From Xanthobacteraceae bacterium (lineage in GTDB: Bacteria > Pseudomonadota > Alphaproteobacteria > Rhizobiales > Xanthobacteraceae), in the NCBI GenBank assembly GCA_029266425.1, contig JAQSWY010000023.1, positions 1 through 64,000 on the forward strand: a stretch of 64,000 nucleotides of DNA, given 5' to 3'. A program made the translations under genes and the position numbers. Below, piece after piece: positions 34,269 to 43,038 of this stretch; the first letter of the stretch is position 1, and each line of letters begins with the position of its first letter. The notes beneath the pieces were generated by a model. That model did not search any database, was not told the DNA's origin, and saw only the letters and a list, made by a program, of their open reading frames with translations.

Positions 34269-35387
34269 ATGGACAGACGCCAATTCATGATCGGCGCCGG
34301 CGGCCTCGGCCTGCTCGCGACGACCGGACGCGCCGCATTCGGCCAGAATGCCAAGCTGCCCGACTATTACCCGCAGGATTATTCCAAGATCATCGAGGGC
34401 TCGAAGGCCGAGAAGAACCTTCTGATCTATTCCAACATGTCGGTCGACATGTGGGCCGGGGTGATGGCGCGCTACAAGGCGCTCTATCCCTGGATGGACG
34501 TGCAGACGCTCGACCTTGAGAGCAGCGAGGTCATTGAGCGTTTCCTTGCCGAGCGTGGAACCGGAAGCAAGACCGCCGATCTGCTGGCGACCGTGGCGCC
34601 GGATTCCTGGATTAACGCGGTCCAGCGCAACGAGCTGTTGGACTACAAGTCCCCGGAAATCCCTTATGTGCCGAAATGGAGCCTGCCTTATCCAGGGCTC
34701 TACACCATCGCCATCGACCCGATGCTGTTCATCTGGAACAAGCTGCTGCTTCCTGAAGCAATGGTGCCGAAAAGCTTCCAGGACCTGGTCGAGAAGTGCA
34801 AGGCGAACCCTTCCATCTTCAAGGGCAAGATGAGCTGCTACGGCGCCCAGTTCGGCTCGTTCGGCTACACCTCGGCCTATTCCTTCATCAAGCACCATGG
34901 CGAGAAGGGCTGGGAATGGCTCGACACCGTGGGACCGATGACGCGGGTCGAGCGCTCCTCCGGCCCCATGGTCGAGAAGACGCTGACCGGCGAATACGTG
35001 TTCGGCTATCTCACCGGTTCGGGCAATCCCTGGCTCGCCGTACGCAACCCGCAGCGCGGCAAGGTGCTCGGCTGGAGCTTCATCTCCGACGGCACGCCGG
35101 TGATGATGCGCGGCTCCGCCATCCCGAAATCCTCCAATAGCCCGAACGCCGCCAAGCTGTGGCTCGACCTGATGATCTCGCATGAGGGTCAGATCGGCAT
35201 GGCCAAGGGCGGGCGCACGCCGTACCGGCTCGATGTCTCTCCCGAAGAGGTCGACGGCGCCTACACCTACCAGACCGTCATCAAGGCCATCGGCGAGAAG
35301 AACGTGATCCCGGTCGACTACAACCCGGACATGATCACCGACCACGAAGCCTTCATGAAGCGTTGGACCAAGGCCTACAACCTCTGA
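34269..35387 (+). CDS. ABC solute-binding protein, AfuA/FbpA-like, Tat-exported
   Basis: The 372-residue protein starts MDRRQFMIGAGGLGLLATTG, a twin-arginine signal, after a strong AGGAGGAAA ribosome-binding site. The mature chain opens EKNLLIYSNMSVDMWAGVMA-like, as in ferric and sugar-phosphate binding proteins of the AfuA/FbpA group. The two-domain fused permease downstream fits that group too. In this catabolic setting an organic solute is more likely than iron. A strong terminator follows the gene. Confidence 0.9.
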   Translation: MDRRQFMIGAGGLGLLATTGRAAFGQNAKLPDYYPQDYSKIIEGSKAEKNLLIYSNMSVDMWAGVMARYKALYPWMDVQTLDLESSEVIERFLAERGTGSKTADLLATVAPDSWINAVQRNELLDYKSPEIPYVPKWSLPYPGLYTIAIDPMLFIWNKLLLPEAMVPKSFQDLVEKCKANPSIFKGKMSCYGAQFGSFGYTSAYSFIKHHGEKGWEWLDTVGPMTRVERSSGPMVEKTLTGEYVFGYLTGSGNPWLAVRNPQRGKVLGWSFISDGTPVMMRGSAIPKSSNSPNAAKLWLDLMISHEGQIGMAKGGRTPYRLDVSPEEVDGAYTYQTVIKAIGEKNVIPVDYNPDMITDHEAFMKRWTKAYNL

Positions 35388-35400
35388 GCGGGGGCCGCCT

Positions 35401-35432
35401 GCGTGCCGGCCCCGGCCGGCACGCATTTTCTT
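35401..35432 (+). terminator. Intrinsic terminator after the binding-protein gene
   Basis: Arms GCGTGCCGGC and GCCGGCACGC (10 bp, perfect) with loop CCCG, then ATTTTCTT. It lies 14 bases beyond the stop and upstream of the permease gene, so it probably sets a high ratio of binding protein to membrane components. Confidence 0.88.
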
Positions 35433-35512
35433 GCTGAACGCCTGATGTCGGCCGCGTGCAATCCGGCCGGCATCAGGATCGTCTCTCACGAGCGGGACCG
35501 TCGTCGCTGCCC

Positions 35513-37255
35513 ATGGCCATCGTCCACGATCTAGCGCCGCCCGGCGCCTTGCCGGGCTACATCACCAATCCCCGGCCGATCACCCGCTCGACGGTGATCT
35601 ACTGGTCGGTCTTCGTCGTCACCCTCGTGCTGGTGGTGGCGCCGATCCTGCCGATCGTCTACCAGTCCTTCATCGACCGGCCGCTCTATGACAGCGGTCA
35701 GGTGCTGACGCTGAAGAACTACAAGGACCTCTTCGCCAGCGAGCAGCTTCGGAAGGTCCTGTTCAACTCCTTCGTCTTTGCCACCATCACCACGCTGATC
35801 GCGCAGACGCTCGGCGCGCTGTTCGCGGTGCTGATCGGCCGCACCGACCTGCCGTGCCGCGGCTTCTTCGGCAGCATGCTGCTGTGGCCGCTCTTCATCT
35901 CCCACCTCGTCCTCGCCTTCGGCTGGTTCCTCGCCTACGGCTCGGCCGGGTTCGTGACGCTGTTCGTCAAGAGCTATATCGGCGTCGAACCGTGGACGCT
36001 CTATTCGCTCATCGGCATGTCGATCATCGCCGGCATCTCGCAGGTGCCGCTCGCGCTGCTCTATTGCCTCGGCTCCTCTGCGCTCGCCGATCCTTCACTG
36101 GAGGACGCCGCGCGCTCCTGCGGGGCGAAGCCGCTGCGCACGCTGTGGTCGATCACCTTGCCGCTGCTGATGCCCTCCATCCTCTATGGCGGCGTGCTGA
36201 ACTTCACCGCGGCGCTGGAGATGCTGTCCATTCCGCTGATCTTCGGCGAGCCGGCCGGCATCAGCTTCTTCACCACCTTCCTGTTCACCCAGGGCCTCTC
36301 CACGCCGAAGCCGAATTACGGACTGGTCGGCACCGCGGCGGTGCTGCTGCTCGCCATCGTCATGCTGCTGGTGTTCCTCCAGGGCCGCATGCTGCGCAAC
36401 AGCCGGCGCTTCGTCACGGTGGGCGGCAAGGCGACACGGCCGCGTCCCTTCAAGCTCGGCCAGCTGCGCTGGCCGGCTTTCATCTTCGTCGCCTCCTATG
36501 TCGTGCTCTTCATCCTGTTCCCGATCGGCGTGCTCGGTCTCCGGGCCTGCGTGAATTTCCTCACCCCGCTGGTGCCGTTCTGGGAGCTGCTGACTCCCGA
36601 GCATTTCCAAGAGGTGTTCTCGCTGGAGATCACGCGCCGCGCGATCCTCAACACCATTCTCGTCGCCGTCGGGGGCGCGGCGCTCGCGACCTTCTTCGTC
36701 GCGCTGATCGCGCTGATCGTGCACCGCTCGGATTTCCGCCTGCGCCGGCAGCTCGAATATCTTGCATTGTTCCCGCGGGCGCTGCCGGGCCTGATTGCCG
36801 GCATCGGCTTCTTCTATGCCGCGGTGTTCCTGCCGCCGCTCGGCTGGATGCGCAACACCATCCTGATCCTCGTGGTCGCCTATACGATGCGCTACATCCC
36901 CACCGGATTCGGCGCGCTCTCGCCCTCGCTGCTGCAGATCGGTCCCGACCTCGACCGCAGCGCTCGGGTCATGGGTGCCGACTGGTGGACGTCGGTGCGC
37001 GTCATCATCCTCAAGCTGATGACGCCGGCTTTGTTCACCTGCTTCACGCTGCTCTTCGTGTCTTTCTTCAAGGAATACTCCACGGCGCTCTTCCTGTTCG
37101 CGCCCGGAACCGAAGTCATCGGCACAGCTCTGATCCAGTTCTGGGTGCAGGGCGAGATGGGCCGCGTTGCTGCGCTTTCCTTCGTGCAGATCGTCTTCAC
37201 CGTCATCTTCATCGCCGCCATGCGCCGCGCATTCGGGGTCAAGATCTATGGTTGA
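35513..37255 (+). CDS. ABC permease, two fused channel domains (FbpB/AfuB type)
   Basis: The 580-residue protein contains two permease units in tandem, each with about six helices and an EAA loop: LEDAARSCGAKPLRTLWSIT (about 196-215) and LDRSARVMGADWWTSVRVII (about 481-500). A single such chain replaces two permease subunits in ferric and hexose-phosphate importers. The ATPase gene begins eight bases before its stop. Start chosen at ATG 35513, after which the sequence becomes family-like. Confidence 0.93.
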   Translation: MAIVHDLAPPGALPGYITNPRPITRSTVIYWSVFVVTLVLVVAPILPIVYQSFIDRPLYDSGQVLTLKNYKDLFASEQLRKVLFNSFVFATITTLIAQTLGALFAVLIGRTDLPCRGFFGSMLLWPLFISHLVLAFGWFLAYGSAGFVTLFVKSYIGVEPWTLYSLIGMSIIAGISQVPLALLYCLGSSALADPSLEDAARSCGAKPLRTLWSITLPLLMPSILYGGVLNFTAALEMLSIPLIFGEPAGISFFTTFLFTQGLSTPKPNYGLVGTAAVLLLAIVMLLVFLQGRMLRNSRRFVTVGGKATRPRPFKLGQLRWPAFIFVASYVVLFILFPIGVLGLRACVNFLTPLVPFWELLTPEHFQEVFSLEITRRAILNTILVAVGGAALATFFVALIALIVHRSDFRLRRQLEYLALFPRALPGLIAGIGFFYAAVFLPPLGWMRNTILILVVAYTMRYIPTGFGALSPSLLQIGPDLDRSARVMGADWWTSVRVIILKLMTPALFTCFTLLFVSFFKEYSTALFLFAPGTEVIGTALIQFWVQGEMGRVAALSFVQIVFTVIFIAAMRRAFGVKIYG

Positions 37256-38378
37256 GCTCGTCGTCCAGAACCTCACCAAGCGCTTCGGCCTCGTCACTGC
37301 GGTCGACAATGTCAGCTTCCACATCGCCAATGGCGAATTCCTGACGCTGCTCGGGCCGAGCGGGTGCGGGAAGTCGACCACGCTGGCCGCGGTGGCCGGG
37401 CTCGATGTCCCGGATCAGGGCCTGATCCGCGCCGGCGACCGGGTGTTTTTCGACAGCGCCAAGGCCCAGGTCCTGCCGGCGGAGGCGCGCAATTGCGGCC
37501 TGGTATTCCAGTCCTATGCGCTCTGGCCGCACATGACGGTGCGCCAGAACCTCGCCTTCCCGTTGAAGCTCCGCAAGATCGGCTCCAAGGAGCAGCAACG
37601 CCGCATCGCCGAGGCCTTGGCGCTGGTCGAGATGGCGGACTATGCGGACCGCTATCCGCACCAGCTTTCCGGCGGCCAGCAGCAGCGCGTCGCGCTAGCC
37701 CGCACGCTGGTCTATCAGCCGCTGGTGCTGCTGCTCGACGAGCCGCTGTCCAATCTCGATGCCAAATTGCGCGAGCGGGCGCGGACCTGGCTCGACCATC
37801 TGCACCAGCGGGTGCGGCTCACCACGCTCTATGTCACGCATGACCAGATCGAGGCCCTGGCGCTCTCCGATCGTATCGCCGTGATGAATGGCGGGCGCAT
37901 CGTCCAGCTCGGCACGCCGCGCGAGATCTATGAGCGCCCGGCCGATCCATTCGTCGCCGACTTCATCGGCACCAGCAATTTCTTCTCCGGTTCGATCGTC
38001 GGCACCGATGCCGGGCGCATGGCCATCGTGCGGCTCGATGGCGGGGCCGAGCTGCGCACCATGCTGCCGCGCGATCTCGCGCCCGGCGCGCGGGTCACGG
38101 TGGCGATCCGCCCGGAGAAGCTCGAACTCTCGACCTCCCCCGACAACGCACCGGGCGAGGAGGGCGTGGTGCTGGCCGCCAGCGTCACCACCCGCAGCTA
38201 CATAGGCGGGCGCTGGCAATACCAGCTCGCCGTCGGCGGCGTCGTGGTGAAGGTCGAATCCCCGGCGGATTACGATCAGGAGCAGCTGTGGCTGCATGTT
38301 CCGATCGCCGGTTCGGTGGTCTTCCCCGCGAGCGAGACCCGTCGCGAGCCGGCTCCTCCCAACGGCCTTGCTGCCTAG
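37248..38378 (+). CDS. ABC transporter ATP-binding protein, FbpC/AfuC-like
   Basis: The 376-residue ATPase has Walker A GPSGCGKS at 36-43, signature LSGGQ at 140-144, Walker B ending DE at 164-165 and a C-terminal TOBE domain. It drives the importer whose binding protein and fused permease are encoded just before it; the start overlaps the permease gene by eight bases. The next gene, a D-2-hydroxyacid dehydrogenase, begins nine bases later, tying transport to metabolism in one transcript. Confidence 0.93.
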   Translation: MVELVVQNLTKRFGLVTAVDNVSFHIANGEFLTLLGPSGCGKSTTLAAVAGLDVPDQGLIRAGDRVFFDSAKAQVLPAEARNCGLVFQSYALWPHMTVRQNLAFPLKLRKIGSKEQQRRIAEALALVEMADYADRYPHQLSGGQQQRVALARTLVYQPLVLLLDEPLSNLDAKLRERARTWLDHLHQRVRLTTLYVTHDQIEALALSDRIAVMNGGRIVQLGTPREIYERPADPFVADFIGTSNFFSGSIVGTDAGRMAIVRLDGGAELRTMLPRDLAPGARVTVAIRPEKLELSTSPDNAPGEEGVVLAASVTTRSYIGGRWQYQLAVGGVVVKVESPADYDQEQLWLHVPIAGSVVFPASETRREPAPPNGLAA

Positions 38379-38387
38379 GATTGCTTC

Positions 38388-39359
38388 ATGCGCATTGCCC
38401 TGCTCGACGACTATCAGAACGTCGCCTTGTCCTGCGCCCCCTGGGGCAGGTTGCCGGCGGAATGCCGGGTCGTGGCCTTCGCCGACCATGAGAAGGACGA
38501 GGACCGGCTCGTTGCCCGGCTCGCCGATTTCGACGCGGTCGGCCGGGTGCGCGAGCGTACCTTGTTCCCGCGCCGCGTGCTGGAGCGGCTGCCGCGGCTG
38601 AAGCTGCTGCTGGCAACCGGCCTGCGCAATGATCGCTCCATCGACATCGCGGCGGCCGCGGAGCTCGGCATCACCGTGTGCGGGACCACGTCCCATTCCT
38701 TCCCGACCGTGGAGGTGACGTGGGCGATGATCCTGTCGCTGTTCCGCGGCATCCATCATGAGGTCGCCTCGGTCCGCAATGGCGGCTGGCAGGTGCAGCT
38801 CGGCTCCGCGGTGCGGGGCAAGACGCTCGGCATCCTCGGGCTCGGCACCATGGGCATCCCGGTGGCGAAGGTCGGCAACGCCTTCGGCATGAAGGTGATC
38901 GCCTGGAGCCCCAACCTCACGTCGGAGCGTGCCGCTCCGCACGGCGTCGAGGCGGTGGGGAAGGACGAGCTGTTCGCCCGCTCCGACGCCGTCACCATCC
39001 ATATGCCGGAGAGCGAGCGCTCGATCGGCGTCGTCGGCGCGCGGGAGATCGCGCGCATGAAGAAGACCGCCTTCCTCATCAACACCTCGCGCATGCCGCT
39101 GGTCGACGAAGAGGCGATGATCGACGCGCTGCGCACCTGCGCCATCGGCGGTGCCGGGCTCGACGTCTACAATGACGAGCCGCTGCCGCGCGACCACCCG
39201 TATCGCCATCTGCCGAACGTGCTGGCGACGCCTCACATCGGCTACGTGATCCGCGAGAATTACGAGCTCTATTACGGCGAGACCGTCGAGAACATCGAAG
39301 CCTTCCTGGCCGGGCGCCCCATTCGCGTGCTCGGCCCGGACGGCAAGGTCAAATCATGA
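38388..39359 (+). CDS. D-2-hydroxyacid dehydrogenase family protein
   Basis: The 323-residue enzyme shows the NAD-binding motif LGILGLGTMGIPVAKVGNAF (about 147-166) and the catalytic triad of the family: Arg235 (NTSRMPLVD), Glu264 (YNDEPLP) and His283 (TPHIGY). It interconverts a D-2-hydroxyacid and a 2-oxoacid. Lying between the importer genes and the second AtuA/DUF4387 pair, it is the only recognisable redox enzyme of this operon and suggests that the imported substrate, or its AtuA product, is a 2-hydroxy or 2-oxo acid. Confidence 0.92.
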   Translation: MRIALLDDYQNVALSCAPWGRLPAECRVVAFADHEKDEDRLVARLADFDAVGRVRERTLFPRRVLERLPRLKLLLATGLRNDRSIDIAAAAELGITVCGTTSHSFPTVEVTWAMILSLFRGIHHEVASVRNGGWQVQLGSAVRGKTLGILGLGTMGIPVAKVGNAFGMKVIAWSPNLTSERAAPHGVEAVGKDELFARSDAVTIHMPESERSIGVVGAREIARMKKTAFLINTSRMPLVDEEAMIDALRTCAIGGAGLDVYNDEPLPRDHPYRHLPNVLATPHIGYVIRENYELYYGETVENIEAFLAGRPIRVLGPDGKVKS

Positions 39360-39368
39360 GGTGATGCC

Positions 39369-40745
39369 ATGGGAGAGGTACGGGTACTGTCGGCTTCCGG
39401 CCAGATCGGGTCCGGATTCATGGAATCCTCCTTCGCGCGGGGGATTTCCATGAAGCCCGACGTCATCGCCTGCGACGGCGGTTCGAGCGATGCAGGGCCA
39501 TACCATCTCGGCACCGGCGAGCCGCATTTCTCGCGCGAGGGCACCAAGCGCGACCTGAAGCTGATGCTGCAGGGCAGGGACACGCTCAAGGTTCCGCTCA
39601 TCATCGGCTCGTGCGGCATGGCGGGCGGCGATGCCGGCGTCGCCTGGATGCGCGACATCGCGCTGGAGATCGCCCGGGAGGAGGGGCTGCGCTTCAAGCT
39701 CGGCCTGGTGCGCAGCGAGCAGGAGAAGGGCTTCCTCAAGGAGCAGTTGCGCGAGGGCCGCATCACCCCGCTCAATCCGGCGCCGGAGATCAGCGAGGCG
39801 ATCATCGAGCGCAGCGCACACATCGTCGCGATGATGGGGCACGAGCCGATCGCGGAAGCGATCGAGGCCGGAGCCGACGTCATCCTTGCCGGGCGCGCCT
39901 CCGACACCGCGCTGTTCGCCGCGGTGCCGCTGATGAGGAAAGCCGATCCCGGATCGGCCTGGCACGCCGCCAAGATCCTCGAATGCGGCACCGCCTCGAC
40001 CGTGCAGCGCAAGCGGCCCGACAGCATCTTCGCCTGGGTGCGCGACGATCATTTCGACATCGAGCCGCTCGACCCGGAAGCGCGCTGCACGCCGCAGAGC
40101 GTCGCCTCGCACTCGCTCTACGAGAATGCCGATCCGTTCCTCATCACCGAGCCGGGCGGCACGCTCGATACCTCGGAGTGCGAATATGAGGCCTTGAACG
40201 ACCGCGCGGTCCGCGTCACCCGCTCGCACTTCCTGCCGAGCCAGCGGCCGACCTTCAAGCTGGAGGGCGCCGAGCTCGCCGGATACCAGGCGGCGATCAT
40301 CGCCGGCATCCGCGAGCCCTATATCATTCGCCAGATCGACAGCTGGTTCGCCGGCATGTGCGAGCGCTTCGCCTCGCGGGTCCAGGAGATGTTCCAGGGC
40401 CGCGTCGGCGAGGGCGACTATTCCATCCGCATGCGGGTCTATGGCCGCGACGGTGTGATGGGCAAGCTGGAACCGCTCGCCGCAGAGGTCGGCCACGAGG
40501 TCGGCGTGCTGTTCACCATCCTCTCGCCGGAGCGCGGCGTGACCATGGCGATCGCCAAGACCTTCGCTCATTTCGCCCTGCATTATCCTATCCCGGAATG
40601 GCGCGGCCTGATCAGCGGTCTCGCCTTTCCGATGACCCCGGCGGAGACCGACCGCGGGCCGGTCTATCGCTTCAACCTCAACCACATCGTCGCGCCGCGC
40701 GAGCCGCGCACGATGTTCCGGCACGAATATATGGAGGTCGGATGA
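39369..40745 (+). CDS. AtuA family protein (DUF1446), paralogue 2
   Basis: The 458-residue protein aligns end to end with the protein at 32475: VRVLSASGQIGSGFMESSFA, GSCGMAGG, VILAGRASDTALFAAVPL, AWHAAKILECG, RCTPQS, AHSLYEN-like HSLYENADP, KLEGAEL and RGPVYRFNLNH. It overlaps its DUF4387 partner (ATGA). Two divergent copies in one operon suggest consecutive steps, two stereoisomers or a hetero-oligomer; none can be chosen from sequence. GGAG-like sequence is weak before the ATG, so translation may be coupled to the dehydrogenase gene nine bases upstream. Confidence 0.9.
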   Translation: MGEVRVLSASGQIGSGFMESSFARGISMKPDVIACDGGSSDAGPYHLGTGEPHFSREGTKRDLKLMLQGRDTLKVPLIIGSCGMAGGDAGVAWMRDIALEIAREEGLRFKLGLVRSEQEKGFLKEQLREGRITPLNPAPEISEAIIERSAHIVAMMGHEPIAEAIEAGADVILAGRASDTALFAAVPLMRKADPGSAWHAAKILECGTASTVQRKRPDSIFAWVRDDHFDIEPLDPEARCTPQSVASHSLYENADPFLITEPGGTLDTSECEYEALNDRAVRVTRSHFLPSQRPTFKLEGAELAGYQAAIIAGIREPYIIRQIDSWFAGMCERFASRVQEMFQGRVGEGDYSIRMRVYGRDGVMGKLEPLAAEVGHEVGVLFTILSPERGVTMAIAKTFAHFALHYPIPEWRGLISGLAFPMTPAETDRGPVYRFNLNHIVAPREPRTMFRHEYMEVG

Positions 40746-41056
40746 TGGCGACGCTTGGCGAACTGGCGCGGCTGATCCGCTCGAAGAATGCCGGGCCCTA
40801 TATGCTGACCTTTGACGTGATGTTCGACGACGAGGCTAGCTATCGCCGTGTTATCGACGCCCGGGTACTGACCAGGGAAGTCTTCGCCCGGCTCTACCAC
40901 GTCGATAAGGGTGAGGTGATCTTCTTCCACCACGATGCGGCGAAGGCGATCAAGATCTCCATCCCCCGGCCCTATGTGCAGTGCGACCTCGATGACGGCG
41001 ACGCCTATGGCGGCCAGCAGCACGCCCCGCTGGTCGAGCTGCAGGTGCCGGGCTGA
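40742..41056 (+). CDS. DUF4387 protein, partner of AtuA paralogue 2
   Basis: The 104-residue protein opens MMATLGELARLIRSKNAGPY and ends with SIPRPYVQCDLDDGDAYGGQ, matching DUF4387. Two tandem ATGs are possible starts; the first overlaps the AtuA stop. It ends the operon; a family B palindromic repeat follows 25 bases later. The close match with the protein at 33906 shows the AtuA/DUF4387 unit was duplicated as a pair. Confidence 0.9.
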   Translation: MMATLGELARLIRSKNAGPYMLTFDVMFDDEASYRRVIDARVLTREVFARLYHVDKGEVIFFHHDAAKAIKISIPRPYVQCDLDDGDAYGGQQHAPLVELQVPG

Positions 41057-41081
41057 GAGCCTTCAGGGGTGGACCATTCCG

Positions 41082-41166
41082 CCGTCATGGCCGGGCTTGT
41101 TCCGGCCATCCGCGGTTGTGCAATCGTCACGGACGTGGATCCCCGGGACAAGCCCGGGCATGACGA
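41082..41166. repeat. Palindromic repeat, family B (copy 1)
   Basis: Begins CCGTCATGGCCGGGCTTGTT and closes with GGGACAAGCCCGGGCATGAC; inner part holds CCGCGGTTGTGCAATCGT and GGACGTGGATCC. The ends are inverted copies of one another. Other copies are at 47640 and 60336. Confidence 0.85.
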
Positions 41167-41297
41167 CCCGACGTCATCCGAGCCGGCTCAGCATCGTCCT
41201 CGTGCCGAGCTGACAATAGTGCGCGAGCGCTCTGGCATGTCGCGGCCGGAGAGCCTTTACTCCCGCTCCGCGCATTTCGCCTGCAAGAGGATGATCC

Positions 41298-42377
41298 ATG
41301 CCCGAATATCGCTATCTCGGTCGCAGCGGCCTGAAGGTCCCCAAGCTTGCCCTCGGCACCATGATGTTCGGCGGCCAGACCGACGAGCCGACCTCGCACC
41401 GCATCATCCACAAGGCCTATGATCAGGGCTTCAATTTCATCGACACCGCCGACACCTACAATGCCGGGCGCTCCGAAGAGATCGTCGGCCGTGCCGTGAA
41501 GGGCAATCGCGACCGCTTCACCATCGCCTCCAAGTTCACCAACACGGTGGGCAATGCCAAGGGCGTCAACCAGAGCGGCTCGTCGCGCAAATGGATCTTC
41601 GAGGCGGTGGAGAACAGCCTGGCCCGGCTCGATACCGACTACATCGACATCCTCTATATCCACCGCGCCAGCTATGACGAGCCGCTCGGGGAGGCGGTGC
41701 GCGCGCTCGCCGATCTCATCCGCCAGGGCAAGCTGCGCTATTTCGCGGTGTCGAATTTCCGCGGCTGGCGCATCGCCGAGGTCGCGCATCTCGCCGACCA
41801 GCTCAATATCGACCGGCCGGTCGCCAGCCAGCCGCTCTATAACCTCGTCGACCGCACGGTGGAGAGCGAGGCGCTCCCGGCCGCCAGCTTCTATGGGCTC
41901 GGCGTCGTCTCCTACAGCCCGCTGGCGCGGGGCGTGCTCACCGCGAAATACGATCCCGACACCCCGCCCGCCGCCGATTCACGCGCCGGCCGCGGCGACA
42001 AGCGGCTGCTGGAGACCGAATTCCGGCCGGAATCCCTGCGCATCGCGCAGCGCATCAAGCAGCATCTTGCACAGCGCCATATTGCGCCAAGCGCTTTCGC
42101 GCTCGGCTGGGTGCTGAACAACCGGCTGATTACGGCTGCCATAGGTGGTCCCCGTACCGAGCAGCAATGGGACGATTATGTCCGCGCGCTCGACTATGAC
42201 TTCACGGCGGAGGATGAAGCGCTGGTCGACAGCCTGGTGGCACCAGGCCAGACCTCGACCTACGGCTATCTCGACCCGAGCCATCCGATGGAAGGGCGCG
42301 TGCCTCATGTCGGCGCGCCACCCGCGCTCGCGCGCGGTGTCCTCAACACGGTGGCCAAGGCTGGAGAAGCAGCCTGA
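41298..42377 (+). CDS. Aldo/keto reductase
   Basis: The 359-residue NADPH-dependent oxidoreductase has the complete catalytic tetrad: Asp49 and Tyr54 (FIDTADTYNAG), Lys79 (ASKF) and His122 (YIHRAS). The pattern is that of the AKR group of YajO/Gcy-like and potassium-channel beta-subunit relatives. It reduces an aldehyde or ketone. The gene is separated from the AtuA operon by 241 bases with a repeat, so it may be an independent unit. Ribosome-binding site AAGAGGAT lies just upstream. Confidence 0.92.
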   Translation: MPEYRYLGRSGLKVPKLALGTMMFGGQTDEPTSHRIIHKAYDQGFNFIDTADTYNAGRSEEIVGRAVKGNRDRFTIASKFTNTVGNAKGVNQSGSSRKWIFEAVENSLARLDTDYIDILYIHRASYDEPLGEAVRALADLIRQGKLRYFAVSNFRGWRIAEVAHLADQLNIDRPVASQPLYNLVDRTVESEALPAASFYGLGVVSYSPLARGVLTAKYDPDTPPAADSRAGRGDKRLLETEFRPESLRIAQRIKQHLAQRHIAPSAFALGWVLNNRLITAAIGGPRTEQQWDDYVRALDYDFTAEDEALVDSLVAPGQTSTYGYLDPSHPMEGRVPHVGAPPALARGVLNTVAKAGEAA

Positions 42378-42488
42378 GCGCCGCGTGACAGCGGGAGGCG
42401 CTGCCACCCGCTGTATCTCCAGCTTCGCGCCTCGCTGCCGGCGCAGTTGGCTTCCATCACGAGCGCGAAGCGTGCGGGAGGGCGAGCC

Positions 42489-42779
42489 ATGGCGAATAAA
42501 TTCACACGTTCGGCCATGGCGCTCCCTCTGCTGGCGGCGCTCGGCGGCGCGGCAGTACGCGCCGAAGAGCCGCTTCCGCTCCCGGACAAGCCGGCGACCA
42601 CCACATCGGAACCGAGCTGGTTCACTCCGCCCGAAGGCGCCGCGTGCCGGCAATGGAGCGATGGCTGCCATGTCTGCATCCAGTCGAGCGCTGATGCTGT
42701 GCCGAGTTGCTCGACCCCTGCCATCGCCTGCGTGCAGACCGCCTCGCGCTGCCTGGAGCCGCTGCCTGCGCCGCAGTGA
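42489..42779 (+). CDS. Small secreted cysteine-rich protein
   Basis: The 96-residue product has a signal peptide (hydrophobic about 8-20, ending AVRAE) and six cysteines in its second half (ACRQWSDGCHVCIQ, SCSTP, ACVQT, RCLEP), spaced as if for disulfides. A Pro-rich linker separates the two parts. GGCGAG precedes the ATG. I do not recognise the family; it is a single gene with no obvious partner. Confidence 0.7.
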   Translation: MANKFTRSAMALPLLAALGGAAVRAEEPLPLPDKPATTTSEPSWFTPPEGAACRQWSDGCHVCIQSSADAVPSCSTPAIACVQTASRCLEPLPAPQ

Positions 42780-43038
42780 GATGGCCGGATCATAACCGAC
42801 GCGTGCACCCGCTCGATCTCTCCCGCTTCGCATGTCTCAACGTCATGTGAAGCGCATTGCGCGTATTCGCATGATAGAGGTTGGCTCGTATCCGAGAATA
42901 AATCGAGCCATCTAACAAATATAGCGAAGGAGAGGTGCCTTGATCCTATCGCTTTACGCAAAATTGTCGCGCCGTTACATTTTGCGTCAATTCGAAAGAC
43001 AAGACTATTGTATCAATGTGTCGCAAGATCGGTGGCGG

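Noticed and set aside
32733..35489. 918-codon antisense frame across AtuA, DUF4387 and binding-protein genes
   Set aside because: Crosses three well-supported genes and their gaps, and its product is compositionally biased without domains.
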